Source: JANOYJ01 sp963792485
GTDB taxonomy: Bacteria; Pseudomonadota; Alphaproteobacteria; Rhizobiales; Rhizobiaceae
NCBI GenBank assembly: GCA_963792485.1
Contig: CAWBWL010000001.1
Coordinates: 372,001-436,000 of the forward strand
Length of the DNA: 64,000 bases
Direction: 5' to 3'
In this document: positions 16,355-24,376 of the stretch, piece after piece
Numbering within the stretch: position 1 is the stretch's first letter
How the letters are laid out: each line of letters opens with the position of its first letter
Made by a program: the position numbers and the translations under genes
The notes under the pieces: generated by a model
The model's database searches: none
What the model saw: the letters and a program-made list of their open reading frames with translations, nothing else
Told to the model about the DNA's origin: nothing

Positions 16355-17452
16355 ATGCTGGGCGGGGGGGTCGAAAAGCGGGCTTTTGCCGATCTGCCCG
16401 GCTGGGCGCAGGACGATCATCTGGCTGCATTCGAGGCGTTTCGCCGCTCGGCGCGCCACGCCCGTACCGCTCGTTACAAGGATGGCGGGCTGGGCGTGCG
16501 TTTCGCCGACATCGAGCAGGCCTTTGAGGAATCGCTTGGCGAACCGGTCTGGAATGCAAATGAAGCCAAGGCCTTTTTCGAGCGGTGGTTTGTTCCCGCG
16601 CTCGTCAAGCCCGACAAGGGCGAGCGCGGCCATGTGACAGGCTTTTACGAGCCGGTTGTTCCGGCGAGCCGCGAAAAGACAGACGGCTTTGAGGTTCCGC
16701 TTTACCGCCGTCCGCACGATCTTGTTGACGTGAATGACACCACGCGGCCACAAGGCATGGATCCCTATTTCCGCTTTGCCCGCAAGACAGCCTCGGGCCT
16801 GGCGGAGTATCCGGACCGCGGCGAAATTGAGCGTGGATTTCTGAAAGATCGCGGGCTGGAACTGGTCTATGTCGCCGACACCGTCGAGGCCTTTTTCATT
16901 CACGTTCAAGGCGCGGCGCGCTTGACCTTCGACGACGGCTCGCAAATGCGCGTGACCTATGCCGCAAAATCCGGCCATCCGTTCACCGGCCCTGGGCGCA
17001 TCCTGATTGACAGCGGCGAGATCAATCCGAAAACGGTCTCGATGCAGTCGATCCGCGCCTGGTTCAAGGCAAACCCGGCGCGCACCAATGACATCCTCTG
17101 GCAGAACCGGTCGTTCATCTTCTTCGAGGAAAGCCCGATCGGCGACCGCGCTTTGGGCCCGGTGGCGGCCGCCAAAGTCCAGCTGACCGCAGGCCGCTCC
17201 ATGGCGGTGGACCGTCTGCAGCACGTCTTCGGATCGCCCTTTTTCATTGATGCGCCCAATGTCAATGGCGGCGATAAAAAGCCCTTCCGCCGCACCATGA
17301 TCGCGCAGGATACCGGTTCGGCAATTGTCGGCACAGCACGCGGCGATCTGTTCACCGGCAGCGGTGTGGCGGCGGGCAATATTGCAGGCCGCATCAACGC
17401 CTCTGCGGACTTCTACCTGCTCGTGCCCAAGCATCTTGCGGACAAGGCGTAA
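16355..17452 (+). CDS. mltA: Membrane-bound lytic murein transglycosylase A
   Basis: MltA cleaves peptidoglycan glycan strands. The 365-residue protein has the MltA barrel domain (HVTGFYEP near residue 90) and the C-terminal 3D domain with the catalytic-aspartate motif QDTGSAIVG and GDLFTGSG. No signal peptide or lipobox is visible from the chosen ATG. This is often true of rhizobial annotations, but it leaves open whether export uses an unseen upstream start; none fits, since the Tim44-like gene ends four bases earlier. Confidence 0.92.
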   Translation: MLGGGVEKRAFADLPGWAQDDHLAAFEAFRRSARHARTARYKDGGLGVRFADIEQAFEESLGEPVWNANEAKAFFERWFVPALVKPDKGERGHVTGFYEPVVPASREKTDGFEVPLYRRPHDLVDVNDTTRPQGMDPYFRFARKTASGLAEYPDRGEIERGFLKDRGLELVYVADTVEAFFIHVQGAARLTFDDGSQMRVTYAAKSGHPFTGPGRILIDSGEINPKTVSMQSIRAWFKANPARTNDILWQNRSFIFFEESPIGDRALGPVAAAKVQLTAGRSMAVDRLQHVFGSPFFIDAPNVNGGDKKPFRRTMIAQDTGSAIVGTARGDLFTGSGVAAGNIAGRINASADFYLLVPKHLADKA

Positions 17453-18003
17453 TGAGTGCGCTTTCAGGCCTGTCGCGGCTTGAAGACCGCATTCTGTGGG
17501 AAAAGGTCGCGCGCACCGCAACGCCGCTCAAGGGCCGTGCCTTGCCCAAGGAAGAGCACAAGACAGAGCCCGACCTCATGTCTGAGCCAATGGAAAGCGC
17601 GCCGCCATCCACGCGCCCCTCAGTCTCTGTCCAGCACCAGCGCAAGACCAAACCGCATCAGTTCCGCCTTGATGAGCCGACGCACCGCAAGCTCGCCAAA
17701 GGCAGGCTAGAAATCAGCGCCCGCATCGATCTGCACGGCCTGACCCAGGGCGATGCGCACGGACTGCTGCACTCTTTCCTGCACCGCGCCCATGCGGCGG
17801 GCCTGCGCCATGTTCTGGTGATCACCGGCAAGGGTTCGTCCTTCGGCAGCGACGGCATATTGCGCCAGGCGGTGCCGCATTGGTTCGCCACGCCTGCGTT
17901 CAGGACATTGGTGAGCGCATATGACTTTGCCCATCAATCACATGGCGGAGCGGGGGCGATCTATGTGCGGCTGCGCCGCGACACCGAGATGCGCAAGACA
18001 TGA
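17452..18003 (+). CDS. Smr-domain protein
   Basis: The 183-residue product has a disordered basic N-terminus (to about 85) and a C-terminal Smr domain with DLHG (IDLHGLTQGDAHG) and the second motif TGKG (VLVITGKGSSFG). Smr domains are nicking or RNA-cleaving endonuclease folds, here of the stand-alone small type found in many proteobacteria. It overlaps the mltA stop and the next gene's start by a few bases, so it is part of the same operon. Confidence 0.88.
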   Translation: MSALSGLSRLEDRILWEKVARTATPLKGRALPKEEHKTEPDLMSEPMESAPPSTRPSVSVQHQRKTKPHQFRLDEPTHRKLAKGRLEISARIDLHGLTQGDAHGLLHSFLHRAHAAGLRHVLVITGKGSSFGSDGILRQAVPHWFATPAFRTLVSAYDFAHQSHGGAGAIYVRLRRDTEMRKT

Positions 18004-18350
18004 CGCCCTTCGGCGACAAGTTGCGCGAGCTGCGCCGCGCGCGAAACCTGACCCAAAGGGACATGGCGAAAGCGCTGAATGTGTCAGCCGCCTATCTGTC
18101 GGCCCTGGAGCACGGCCACCGCTCAGCCCCCTCCTTTGAATTTGTGCAAAGGGTGACCGGATTTCTGAACGTGATCTGGGATGAAGCCGAGGACTTGCAG
18201 CGCTTGGCCCACATGTCCGATCCGAGAGTGACCATCAACACCTCTGGTCTGTCACCCAAGGCGACAGAGCTTGCCAATCTGCTGGCGCGCCGAATCACAA
18301 CGCTGAAGGATGAAGACCTCAACCTCCTTTTGAAAACACTGCGCCGCTGA
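18000..18350 (+). CDS. XRE-family helix-turn-helix regulator
   Basis: The 116-residue product has an N-terminal Cro/C1-type DNA-binding domain (LRELRRARNLTQRDMAKAL, then VSAAYLSALEHGHRSAPSFE). It also has a helical C-terminus (TTLKDEDLNLLLKTLRR). Its start overlaps the Smr gene by four bases (ATGA), so it is the last gene of the Tim44-mltA-Smr operon. Its target is not shown by the sequence. It ends directly against the convergent mmcB stop. Confidence 0.85.
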   Translation: MTPFGDKLRELRRARNLTQRDMAKALNVSAAYLSALEHGHRSAPSFEFVQRVTGFLNVIWDEAEDLQRLAHMSDPRVTINTSGLSPKATELANLLARRITTLKDEDLNLLLKTLRR

Positions 18351-18851
18351 TCATTCCAGATGTTCCGGAACATCCGGTATCGTGACCCCCGCAAGCTCCG
18401 CCAGCGTCATCCGGTTGGCGCCAAGCCGGGCAAAGCGCAGCATCAAGGCCTTGCGCGAGGCGGCCGCCAGCGGTTCATGCGGCGCGTCGCGCACAATCTC
18501 TGCATCATAGCCGTCTGACAGGATAAACCCGCACTCTCGCGGAAAAATCTCCATCGGCACATCCGGCAGTGTGGCAAAAAACAGCCGGTCGCAATGCTGC
18601 CGGTAGTCCGGCCATTTGGTATCGACTCGAAAGTCCTCGATTGAGGACTTGATTTCCACGATCCAGAACTCGCCCTTGCGCGTCAGCGCAATGATATCCG
18701 CCCGCCGCCCGCTGGTCAGCGGCATCTCGCACAGCATCGCATGCCCAAATGACAGAAAAAGCCGCTGCACCCCGCGCCGCACGGTCAAGGCCCGCTGCGA
18801 CTGGCGGCCGTCAATCAGGGGATTGGGGAGGTCGGAGAGGAGGAAGGGCAT
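18351..18851 (-). CDS. mmcB: MmcB-family DNA repair protein
   Basis: MmcB-type proteins are PD-(D/E)XK-fold proteins linked to mitomycin C and UV damage tolerance in Caulobacter. The product has SGRRADIIAL followed by FWIVEIKSSIEDF, the D...ExK nuclease signature, then CDRLFFATLPDVP. Alternative starts exist at 18887 and 18926. I prefer 18851 because the conserved part begins there and the longer forms run toward a CtrA-type site (18933-18947) that would then serve as its promoter element. Convergent with the XRE gene. Confidence 0.85.
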   Translation of the reverse strand: MPFLLSDLPNPLIDGRQSQRALTVRRGVQRLFLSFGHAMLCEMPLTSGRRADIIALTRKGEFWIVEIKSSIEDFRVDTKWPDYRQHCDRLFFATLPDVPMEIFPRECGFILSDGYDAEIVRDAPHEPLAAASRKALMLRFARLGANRMTLAELAGVTIPDVPEHLE

Positions 18852-18903
18852 GAGATAGCAGGCTGCCAGCCCCTTAAATAGGTCCATTAAATACACGCGG
18901 ATC

Positions 18904-19261
18904 TTAACGTTTTTTTCCAACGGCAACGCGGATTAACCTTCCCTTAAATCCGCAACTAGTTTCTCGATAAGGCCGGTTTTCAACAAGGCGGGCCACGTCC
19001 GGCGCTTGAACGCCCCGGTAGTCCCGCTCAGGCTGGTGCGAAAGCGCGCGGATGGAGCTAGGCCCGGACTGCCGCAGCGCACGCAGCAGTGACCATCGGT
19101 TCAAGGTCATAACACGAAGAAACTGTTCACATACTGGCAAAGGAGAGGCTGGCCGGCTGCGTCGCGAAATCTCCCTCGTCAAGCTTTCTGGCCATATCGA
19201 CGGCAAGGACATGCGTTAAGAATGCATCCATGCTCGCGACCTGAATTTTGACTTCATCCAT
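18904..19261 (-). pseudogene. Remnant of a TumA-like antitoxin (HTH, MarR-like)
   Basis: The N-terminal part (from ATG at 19261) reads MDEVKIQVASMDAFLTHVLA, like the start of HVO_A0114/TumA-type antitoxins. The reading frame then shifts near 19130. The C-terminal winged-helix part continues in another frame with LNRWSLLRALRQSGPSSIRALS and ERDYRGVQAPDVARLVE. The family has one uninterrupted gene of this layout, so at least one indel breaks it. It overlaps the end of the toxin remnant, the expected order for this pair. Recognition is by remembered family pattern, without a search. Confidence 0.7.
18933..18947. promoter_or_regulatory. CtrA-type site upstream of mmcB
   Basis: TTAA-CCTTCCC-TTAA is a perfect TTAA-N7-TTAA match, 82-96 bp upstream of the preferred mmcB start at 18851 and inside the 3' end of the antitoxin remnant. 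Confidence 0.5.
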
Positions 19262-19561
19262 GACCGCGTTCCTTATTTGACATCCAGCTCGAAATCCCAA
19301 AAGCAATTGTTTCAGTGATTTGAACTGCCCTACCTCGCCAAATTCGCCGGCGGCATAGTGCCGGTGGTCGACCCCTCGGCCGCGCTTCATTATCATATCC
19401 GATAATTCGCTCTCCACTTCGCCCGTAAAAAAGCGAATACTTCTCGGCCAGTGAGGCCGCTCGATTGTCGAGTACGGCAACTTCCAAATCTTGATCTCGA
19501 CGATTGCGCCGTCTTCAGTCTCGAAGCGTTTGTGACGGATCAGAGTTGCGGACTTACGCAT
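19254..19561 (-). pseudogene. Remnant of a TumE-like toxin (DUF6516)
   Basis: From the ATG at 19561 the product reads MRKSATLIRHKRFETEDGAI and VEIKIWKLP, the N-terminus of TumE-type toxins. The central KYSLFYGRSGERIIGYDNE is in a second frame (about 19385-19432) and RGRGVDHRHY returns to the first. The C-terminal FWDFELDVK and the terminal KERGHG are again out of phase. I count at least three indels, for example an extra G between GAA and CGCGGC. It overlaps the antitoxin start, as in intact pairs. Confidence 0.7.
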
Positions 19562-19642
19562 ATGCAAAAAATAACCAAATCGTAATATCAATCATGGAGG
19601 TTCAATAGCGCATTTTCGAAGTGAAGAGCTGCTGTCCTTTGC

Positions 19643-19681
19643 TTAACGCCGCCTTACCAAACATGCTTAATCGCCCGTTAA
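19643..19681 (+). promoter_or_regulatory. Paired CtrA-type sites ahead of the L,D-transpeptidase remnant
   Basis: TTAA-TCGCCCG-TTAA (19667-19681) is a perfect CtrA consensus, and TTAA-CGCCGCC-TTAC (19643-19657) differs at one base. They are 24 bp apart and end 57 bp before the remnant's ATG, a good place for a CtrA-controlled promoter. Confidence 0.55.
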
Positions 19682-19738
19682 CCGCCGCGCGCTACCACAT
19701 TGGCCAGTAAATCTGACCGGACCATGCAGGGGAAGACG

Positions 19739-20479
19739 ATGCGCGGGAAACTGCTTTTTTCATGGACATATTGCTGGCTGCTGCAGCGCTCTCCGGCTGC
19801 TCCACTTCCGGCGGCCCCGGTATTACCTGCCGGACCTGCTACGGCTCGGTGACGGAGACGGCATAAGCCGTCCTTAACCGTCCATTCCGACCGCCAAAGT
19901 GCCGCTTCAAAAAATACCTGCGCAAGGAAAGACAGCTGAACGCCAAGGGCGCCAATGGAAAAAGCCCGGCACCATCGTCGTCGAGAGCCGGCGCCCGGCT
20001 ATCTTTATCTGAGAGCGAACCAACAAAAAATGGCAAGGCCATGCGGACGTTACGGCAAGGGCGTTGGCAGACAGGGCTTTGGATGGCGCGGCACGGCGCG
20101 CATTGCGCCTGAAAGCGCGAATGGCCGCGCTGGGTCGTCAAGCGCCGCCGAACCGGGCAATGATCAAACTATGTGGAGGCAAGCTCGACCTCGCCCAAAT
20201 TCGCCGATGTCGGCATCCTCGGCAACCTCTCCGGCCACAAAAGCGAGCGGCCGAAAAAACATCCGAAGCGCGGCGCGCATGGATGTCATCTGTCCAACAA
20301 GGGCGGCTGAACCCTATCGAAATGGCTATCGCAAAACTGCACGGCACGCCGCAGCAGAATCGCGCACAAGTGAAGTCCTCTGGCAAGGCCATAGCGAACG
20401 GCTGCTCACTCTTTACAGCAGGATATGATTGACCTCTACAATCGCAGCGGATGTCGGCGCGAAAGTGATCGTCAGATAG
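19739..20479 (+). pseudogene. Remnant of an L,D-transpeptidase (YkuD family)
   Basis: Pieces of an exported YkuD-type cell-wall cross-linking enzyme follow one another in order but in different frames. They are MRGKLLF at 19739, a lipobox-like signal MDILLAAAALSGCSTSGG at 19762, PGTIVVE near 19967, PGYLYLRANQQ from 19994, RYGKGVGRQGFGWRGTARIA near 20047, KREWPRW near 20115, HGTPQ at 20340, GKAIANGC (the catalytic-cysteine region) near 20383, DLYNR near 20430 and GAKVIVR ending at the TAG of 20479. Several indels separate them. The stop lies three bases from the end of the convergent nfu gene. I know of no other gene in this 890-bp stretch. Confidence 0.75.
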
Positions 20480-20482
20480 GCT

Positions 20483-21052
20483 CTAGACCGCCTCAACCTC
20501 GCGCACTTCCGGCACAAAATGCCGCAACAGGTTCTGAATGCCGTGCTTCAGCGTCGCCGTTGAGGAAGGGCAGCCGGCGCATGAGCCCTTCATGTTCAGG
20601 AACACAGTTCCGTCCTTGAAGCCCTTGAACGTGATGTCGCCGCCATCCTGTGCGACGGCTGGGCGCACCCGGGTTTCGAGCAATTCCTTGATGGTCAGGA
20701 CAATTTCCCTGTCGCCTTCGTCGAAGAACTCGCCTTCAGCTGCGGCGGGCCGTGCGGCTGCCCCGGAAGCCATCACCGGATCGCCGGAGATGAAGTGTTC
20801 CATGATCGTGCCGAGCACTGCCGGCTTCAAATGCTGCCATTCCGGCCCGTCCGCCTTGGTGACGGTGATAAAGTCGTAGCCAAAGAAGACGCCCTCCACG
20901 GACGGAATGCCAAACAGCTTTTCCGCAAGCGGCGAGCGCCCTTCCGCCTCACCTTCATCGCGAAAGTCGGCTGTGCCCTCGTTCAACACGACTTTTCCGG
21001 GCAAAAACTTCAAAGTCGCCGGATTGGGCGTCGCTTCAGTCTGAATGAACAT
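20483..21052 (-). CDS. Nfu-type iron-sulfur cluster scaffold/carrier
   Basis: The 189-residue protein has the N-terminal Nfu domain (MFIQTEATPNPATLKFLPG) and a C-terminal NifU-like domain. The cluster-binding CxxC is in GSCAGCPSS (C158 and C161). It carries 4Fe-4S clusters to target enzymes. It stands just downstream of the universal stress gene on the same strand and converges on the L,D-transpeptidase remnant. Confidence 0.93.
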   Translation of the reverse strand: MFIQTEATPNPATLKFLPGKVVLNEGTADFRDEGEAEGRSPLAEKLFGIPSVEGVFFGYDFITVTKADGPEWQHLKPAVLGTIMEHFISGDPVMASGAAARPAAAEGEFFDEGDREIVLTIKELLETRVRPAVAQDGGDITFKGFKDGTVFLNMKGSCAGCPSSTATLKHGIQNLLRHFVPEVREVEAV

Positions 21053-21116
21053 GGAAAGGCTCCAAATATTGGAATACTTCTAAACTATAGGACTTGCCGG
21101 CCCGCGCTGCAAGAGT

Positions 21117-21608
21117 TCAGGCAACCGCCTCAATGTCCTCATCCGACAAATCATGCGGCACGACGGTGACCGGGATCGAAAAAGACGGCCCCCGCCCCGC
21201 AATGGCCTGCACAAGCGGCCCTGGACCCTCCTTGCCGGAACCTGCCGCGAGCACCAGAATGGCAATGTCTTGATCTTCGTCAATCAGAGCGTGGATTTCC
21301 TCGGTCTTGGCGCCTTCCCGCACCGTGTTTTCAAACTCCAGATTGGGAATCTCACGCAGTTTCGCGCCAAATTTCTCCAAAGCCAGCGCCGCCCGCTCGT
21401 TCGCCTCGGCTCGCATGATCTTCTCGACGCCCATGAATTGCTGAAAATCAGCGGTTTCAATGACATAGAGCAGCACCAGAATGCCGCCGGTGGAAAGCGC
21501 CCGGCGCGACGCATAGGCGACGGCGCGCTCGCATTCCGGCGTGTCATCGACAATCGCCAAAAACTTGCGGCGGTGACCTGATTCTCTGGAAAGACGGCGT
21601 GAGACCAT
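21117..21608 (-). CDS. Universal stress protein (UspA family)
   Basis: The 163-residue product has a single Usp alpha/beta domain with FLAIVDDTPECERAVAYA at the N-terminus. The C-terminal half, which carries the ATP loop in some members, reads LAAGSGKEGPGPLVQAIAGR and does not give a clear GxxGx9G(S/T) motif. Non-ATP-binding members are common. It sits between trpS and nfu on the same strand. Confidence 0.85.
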   Translation of the reverse strand: MVSRRLSRESGHRRKFLAIVDDTPECERAVAYASRRALSTGGILVLLYVIETADFQQFMGVEKIMRAEANERAALALEKFGAKLREIPNLEFENTVREGAKTEEIHALIDEDQDIAILVLAAGSGKEGPGPLVQAIAGRGPSFSIPVTVVPHDLSDEDIEAVA

Positions 21609-21652
21609 GAATTTAATCTGCCATTAGCTGGGGAAGGCCGCAAGCGGCTTAC

Positions 21653-22720
21653 TCAGTCCCGCAACATGCCCAATATGTCTTTGACTTCGCGAATGGTAAT
21701 CTCAGCAATCGCCCTCGCGCGGCCGCCGCCTTCAGACAGGACCGCATCGACATAGGCCGGATCAGCCGAAATGCGCCGCATTTCCCCCGCGATCGGCGCA
21801 AGTTTCATCACCGCCAGATCGGCGAGTGCCGGCTTGAACGTCGAAAACTGGCTGCCGCCAAACTCTGCCAACACAGCCTCACGCGTTGCATCAGAGAGCG
21901 CCGCATAAATCCCGACAAGATTGTCCGCATCCGGCCGCCCCTCAAGTCCCTTGATTTCAGACGGCAGCGGCTCGGTATCGGTCTTCGCCTTGCGGATTTT
22001 CCGGGAGATGGTGTCCGCATCGTCCGTTAGATTGATCCGCGACAAATCCGACGGGTCGGACTTTGACATCTTCTTCGTGCCATCGCGCAGCGACATCACG
22101 CGCGTCGCCGGTCCTTCAATGATCGGCTCGGTCAGCGGAAAATAGCCATGTCCGTCATTGTCCCCGAAACGCATCGGCACGCCAAGGCCGAGCGCTGCGA
22201 TCCGCCCAGAAAAATCACTGTTGAACTTCTGCGCGATGTCCCTGGTGAGTTCCAAATGCTGTTTCTGATCGTCGCCCACCGGCACGTGCGTCGCCCGATA
22301 CACGAGAATGTCCGCCGCCATCAAATTCGGATAGGAGTAGAGCCCAACCGAGGCGTTCTCGCGGTCCTTGCCGGCCTTGTCCTTGAACTGCGTCATCCGG
22401 TTCAGCCAGCCGAGGCGCGCGACGCAGTTGAAAACCCAGGCAAGCTCCGCATGCTGCGGCACGCGGCTTTGGTTGAAGACGATGTGCTTCTTGGCGTCGA
22501 TCCCCGCAGCCAGAAAAGCGGCGGCAACCTCCCGCGTTGACTTCGACAGCTCAACCGGATCCTGCGGCATGGTGATCGCATGCATGTCGACCACGCAATA
22601 GATACATTCGCTTGTCCCCTGCAGCGTGACAAACTTCTTCAAGGCGCCGAGATAATTGCCGAGGTGCAGATTGCCAGTGGGCTGCACGCCGGAAAAAACG
22701 CGCGGGGTGAATTGGGACAT
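21653..22720 (-). CDS. trpS: Tryptophan--tRNA ligase
   Basis: TrpS charges tRNA-Trp. The 355-residue protein has the HIGH-type signature within QPTGNLHLGNYLG (13-25) and the KMSKS loop exactly at 217-221. I chose the ATG at 22720, where the conserved MSQFTPRVFSG begins, over the one at 22735. It follows murJ by 66 bases on the same strand. Confidence 0.96.
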   Translation of the reverse strand: MSQFTPRVFSGVQPTGNLHLGNYLGALKKFVTLQGTSECIYCVVDMHAITMPQDPVELSKSTREVAAAFLAAGIDAKKHIVFNQSRVPQHAELAWVFNCVARLGWLNRMTQFKDKAGKDRENASVGLYSYPNLMAADILVYRATHVPVGDDQKQHLELTRDIAQKFNSDFSGRIAALGLGVPMRFGDNDGHGYFPLTEPIIEGPATRVMSLRDGTKKMSKSDPSDLSRINLTDDADTISRKIRKAKTDTEPLPSEIKGLEGRPDADNLVGIYAALSDATREAVLAEFGGSQFSTFKPALADLAVMKLAPIAGEMRRISADPAYVDAVLSEGGGRARAIAEITIREVKDILGMLRD

Positions 22721-22786
22721 AAGCAGGCTCGGCACTTTTCAGGGATCGGACGAATTCAGGCGGCGCTTATGGACGAGAGCGGCCCG

Positions 22787-24376
22787 TCATTCAAGCGTTT
22801 CAACGGGAGCCCTGTCTTTGCGCTTGCGCGTGAAGGCAGACTTCAATTCCTTCCAGTTCAAGCCGCCGGTTCCCACGACCAGAGCGATATAAAAAAGGAA
22901 GGCAGCAAAAAGTATACCCAGCGTAGACACTATCCGCACAAGCACAGACGGGCTTTGCAGCAACTGCGGCCAAAGCGCTTGCACTGCATAGAGCAGTCCG
23001 CCCATCAGCACGGATGACAGAACGATCATCGCCATCTTGCGCCATGAGGCCGCAGACGGCCGGAAATGATTGCGCGACCAGAGCGCGCCGCCAAGCAGGA
23101 TGGCGTTGGCCCAGGCGGAGAGCGACGTCGCAGCGGCAATCGCCACATGGCCCCATGTGCTGAACAGCGCGAAGGACAGAACGATATTGATGATGACGGC
23201 GGCCAGGGAAAACCAGAGCGGCGTCTTCATGTCTTCGCGGGCGAAGAAGCCTGGCTGGAAAACCTTGACCAGCACATAGGCAGGCAGGCCTGATGCAAAA
23301 GCCGCCAGCGCCGTCGCGGTCAAAGCTGTGGTCTCGGCGGTGAACGCGCCACGCTGATAGAGAATGTTGACGATGGGCGCGGGCATGACCATCATCGCCA
23401 CGGCAGCCGGCAGTGTCAGCGCCAGCGCAAATTCCAGCGAGCGGTTCTGCAAATGCTCCGCCTCGGCGTGCCGCTCGCCTTTGAGCGACCGTGCAAGCTC
23501 CGGCAACAGCACCACGCCAATCGCAACGCCAATGACGCCGAGCGGCAGCTGGTTGATGCGGTCGGCATAGTTCAAAAGCGCGATTGCGCCGTCCTGTCCT
23601 GAAGCAATGATGCGGCCGATCATGATGTTGATCTGCACCACGCCTCCGGTCAGCATCGCCGGTCCCATCAGAATCAACAGCTGTTTCACTTCCGGCGTGA
23701 GCTTGGGCATGCGCAAAGACAGCGGAAATGCCGTGCGCCGGGTGGCTATGAACAACAGCAGAAGCTGCGCGATGCCGGAGGTCAGAACACCCCAAGACAA
23801 AAGCCGCCCGGTGGCGAACGCATCCATGCCGGCCCACAGTGCATAGGCGGTCACTGCGGACATGATGATGTTCAAAAGCACCGGCACAAACGCGGCGAGA
23901 AAATAATGCCGCAGGGAGTTCATGATGCCCGACAGCATGGCGACCAGCGACATGCACAAAAGATAGGGGAACATGACCCGCGTCAGTTCGACGGTCAAAT
24001 TGAACTTGTCCGGTGTGTCGGCAAAGGCGGGCGCGACAACAGTGCCGACCACGGCTGGCATGAATATCATGGCGAGCGCGCTGAGACCGATAAGGGCCGT
24101 CAGCAGAACCGCGAGCACTTGTTCTGCAAAGTTGCGCGCCTCGCTCATGCCGCCGGATTCCACCGTGCCGGCAAATTTCGGCACAAAGGCCGAGTTGAAC
24201 GCCCCTTCTGCGAACAGACGGCGAAAGAGGTTTGGAAACGCAAACGCCGCATAAAACGCATCCGCCACCGGACCCGCGCCCAGCGCGGCGCCAATCAGCG
24301 CCTCACGGACAAATCCCAGCACACGGCTCGCCAGCGTCGCGCTCCCGACAGAGGCGAATTTCTTCACAAGACTCAT
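22787..24376 (-). CDS. murJ: Lipid II flippase MurJ
   Basis: MurJ moves lipid II across the inner membrane for peptidoglycan synthesis. The 529-residue protein has about 14 hydrophobic segments. The N-terminus (SATLASRVLGFVREALIGAA) is typical and FRRLFAEGAFNSAFVP is the family's central signature. Its start overlaps the glnD stop by four bases (ATGA), so the two are translationally coupled. Confidence 0.95.
   Translation of the reverse strand: MSLVKKFASVGSATLASRVLGFVREALIGAALGAGPVADAFYAAFAFPNLFRRLFAEGAFNSAFVPKFAGTVESGGMSEARNFAEQVLAVLLTALIGLSALAMIFMPAVVGTVVAPAFADTPDKFNLTVELTRVMFPYLLCMSLVAMLSGIMNSLRHYFLAAFVPVLLNIIMSAVTAYALWAGMDAFATGRLLSWGVLTSGIAQLLLLFIATRRTAFPLSLRMPKLTPEVKQLLILMGPAMLTGGVVQINIMIGRIIASGQDGAIALLNYADRINQLPLGVIGVAIGVVLLPELARSLKGERHAEAEHLQNRSLEFALALTLPAAVAMMVMPAPIVNILYQRGAFTAETTALTATALAAFASGLPAYVLVKVFQPGFFAREDMKTPLWFSLAAVIINIVLSFALFSTWGHVAIAAATSLSAWANAILLGGALWSRNHFRPSAASWRKMAMIVLSSVLMGGLLYAVQALWPQLLQSPSVLVRIVSTLGILFAAFLFYIALVVGTGGLNWKELKSAFTRKRKDRAPVETLE

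Noticed and set aside
15569..17521. 650-codon open frame antisense to the Tim44-like and mltA genes
   Set aside because: It is the reverse-strand image of GC-rich coding sequence. The plus-strand genes have clear domains and the antisense product has none, with low-complexity, histidine- and arginine-rich text.
19762..19866. 34-codon ORF with a lipobox, considered as an independent small lipoprotein
   Set aside because: The downstream pieces of an L,D-transpeptidase make it more likely the shifted signal peptide of that gene, although an independent lipoprotein is not excluded.
22280..22300. CACGTG hexamer inside trpS considered as a further parS
   Set aside because: Only the central hexamer matches.
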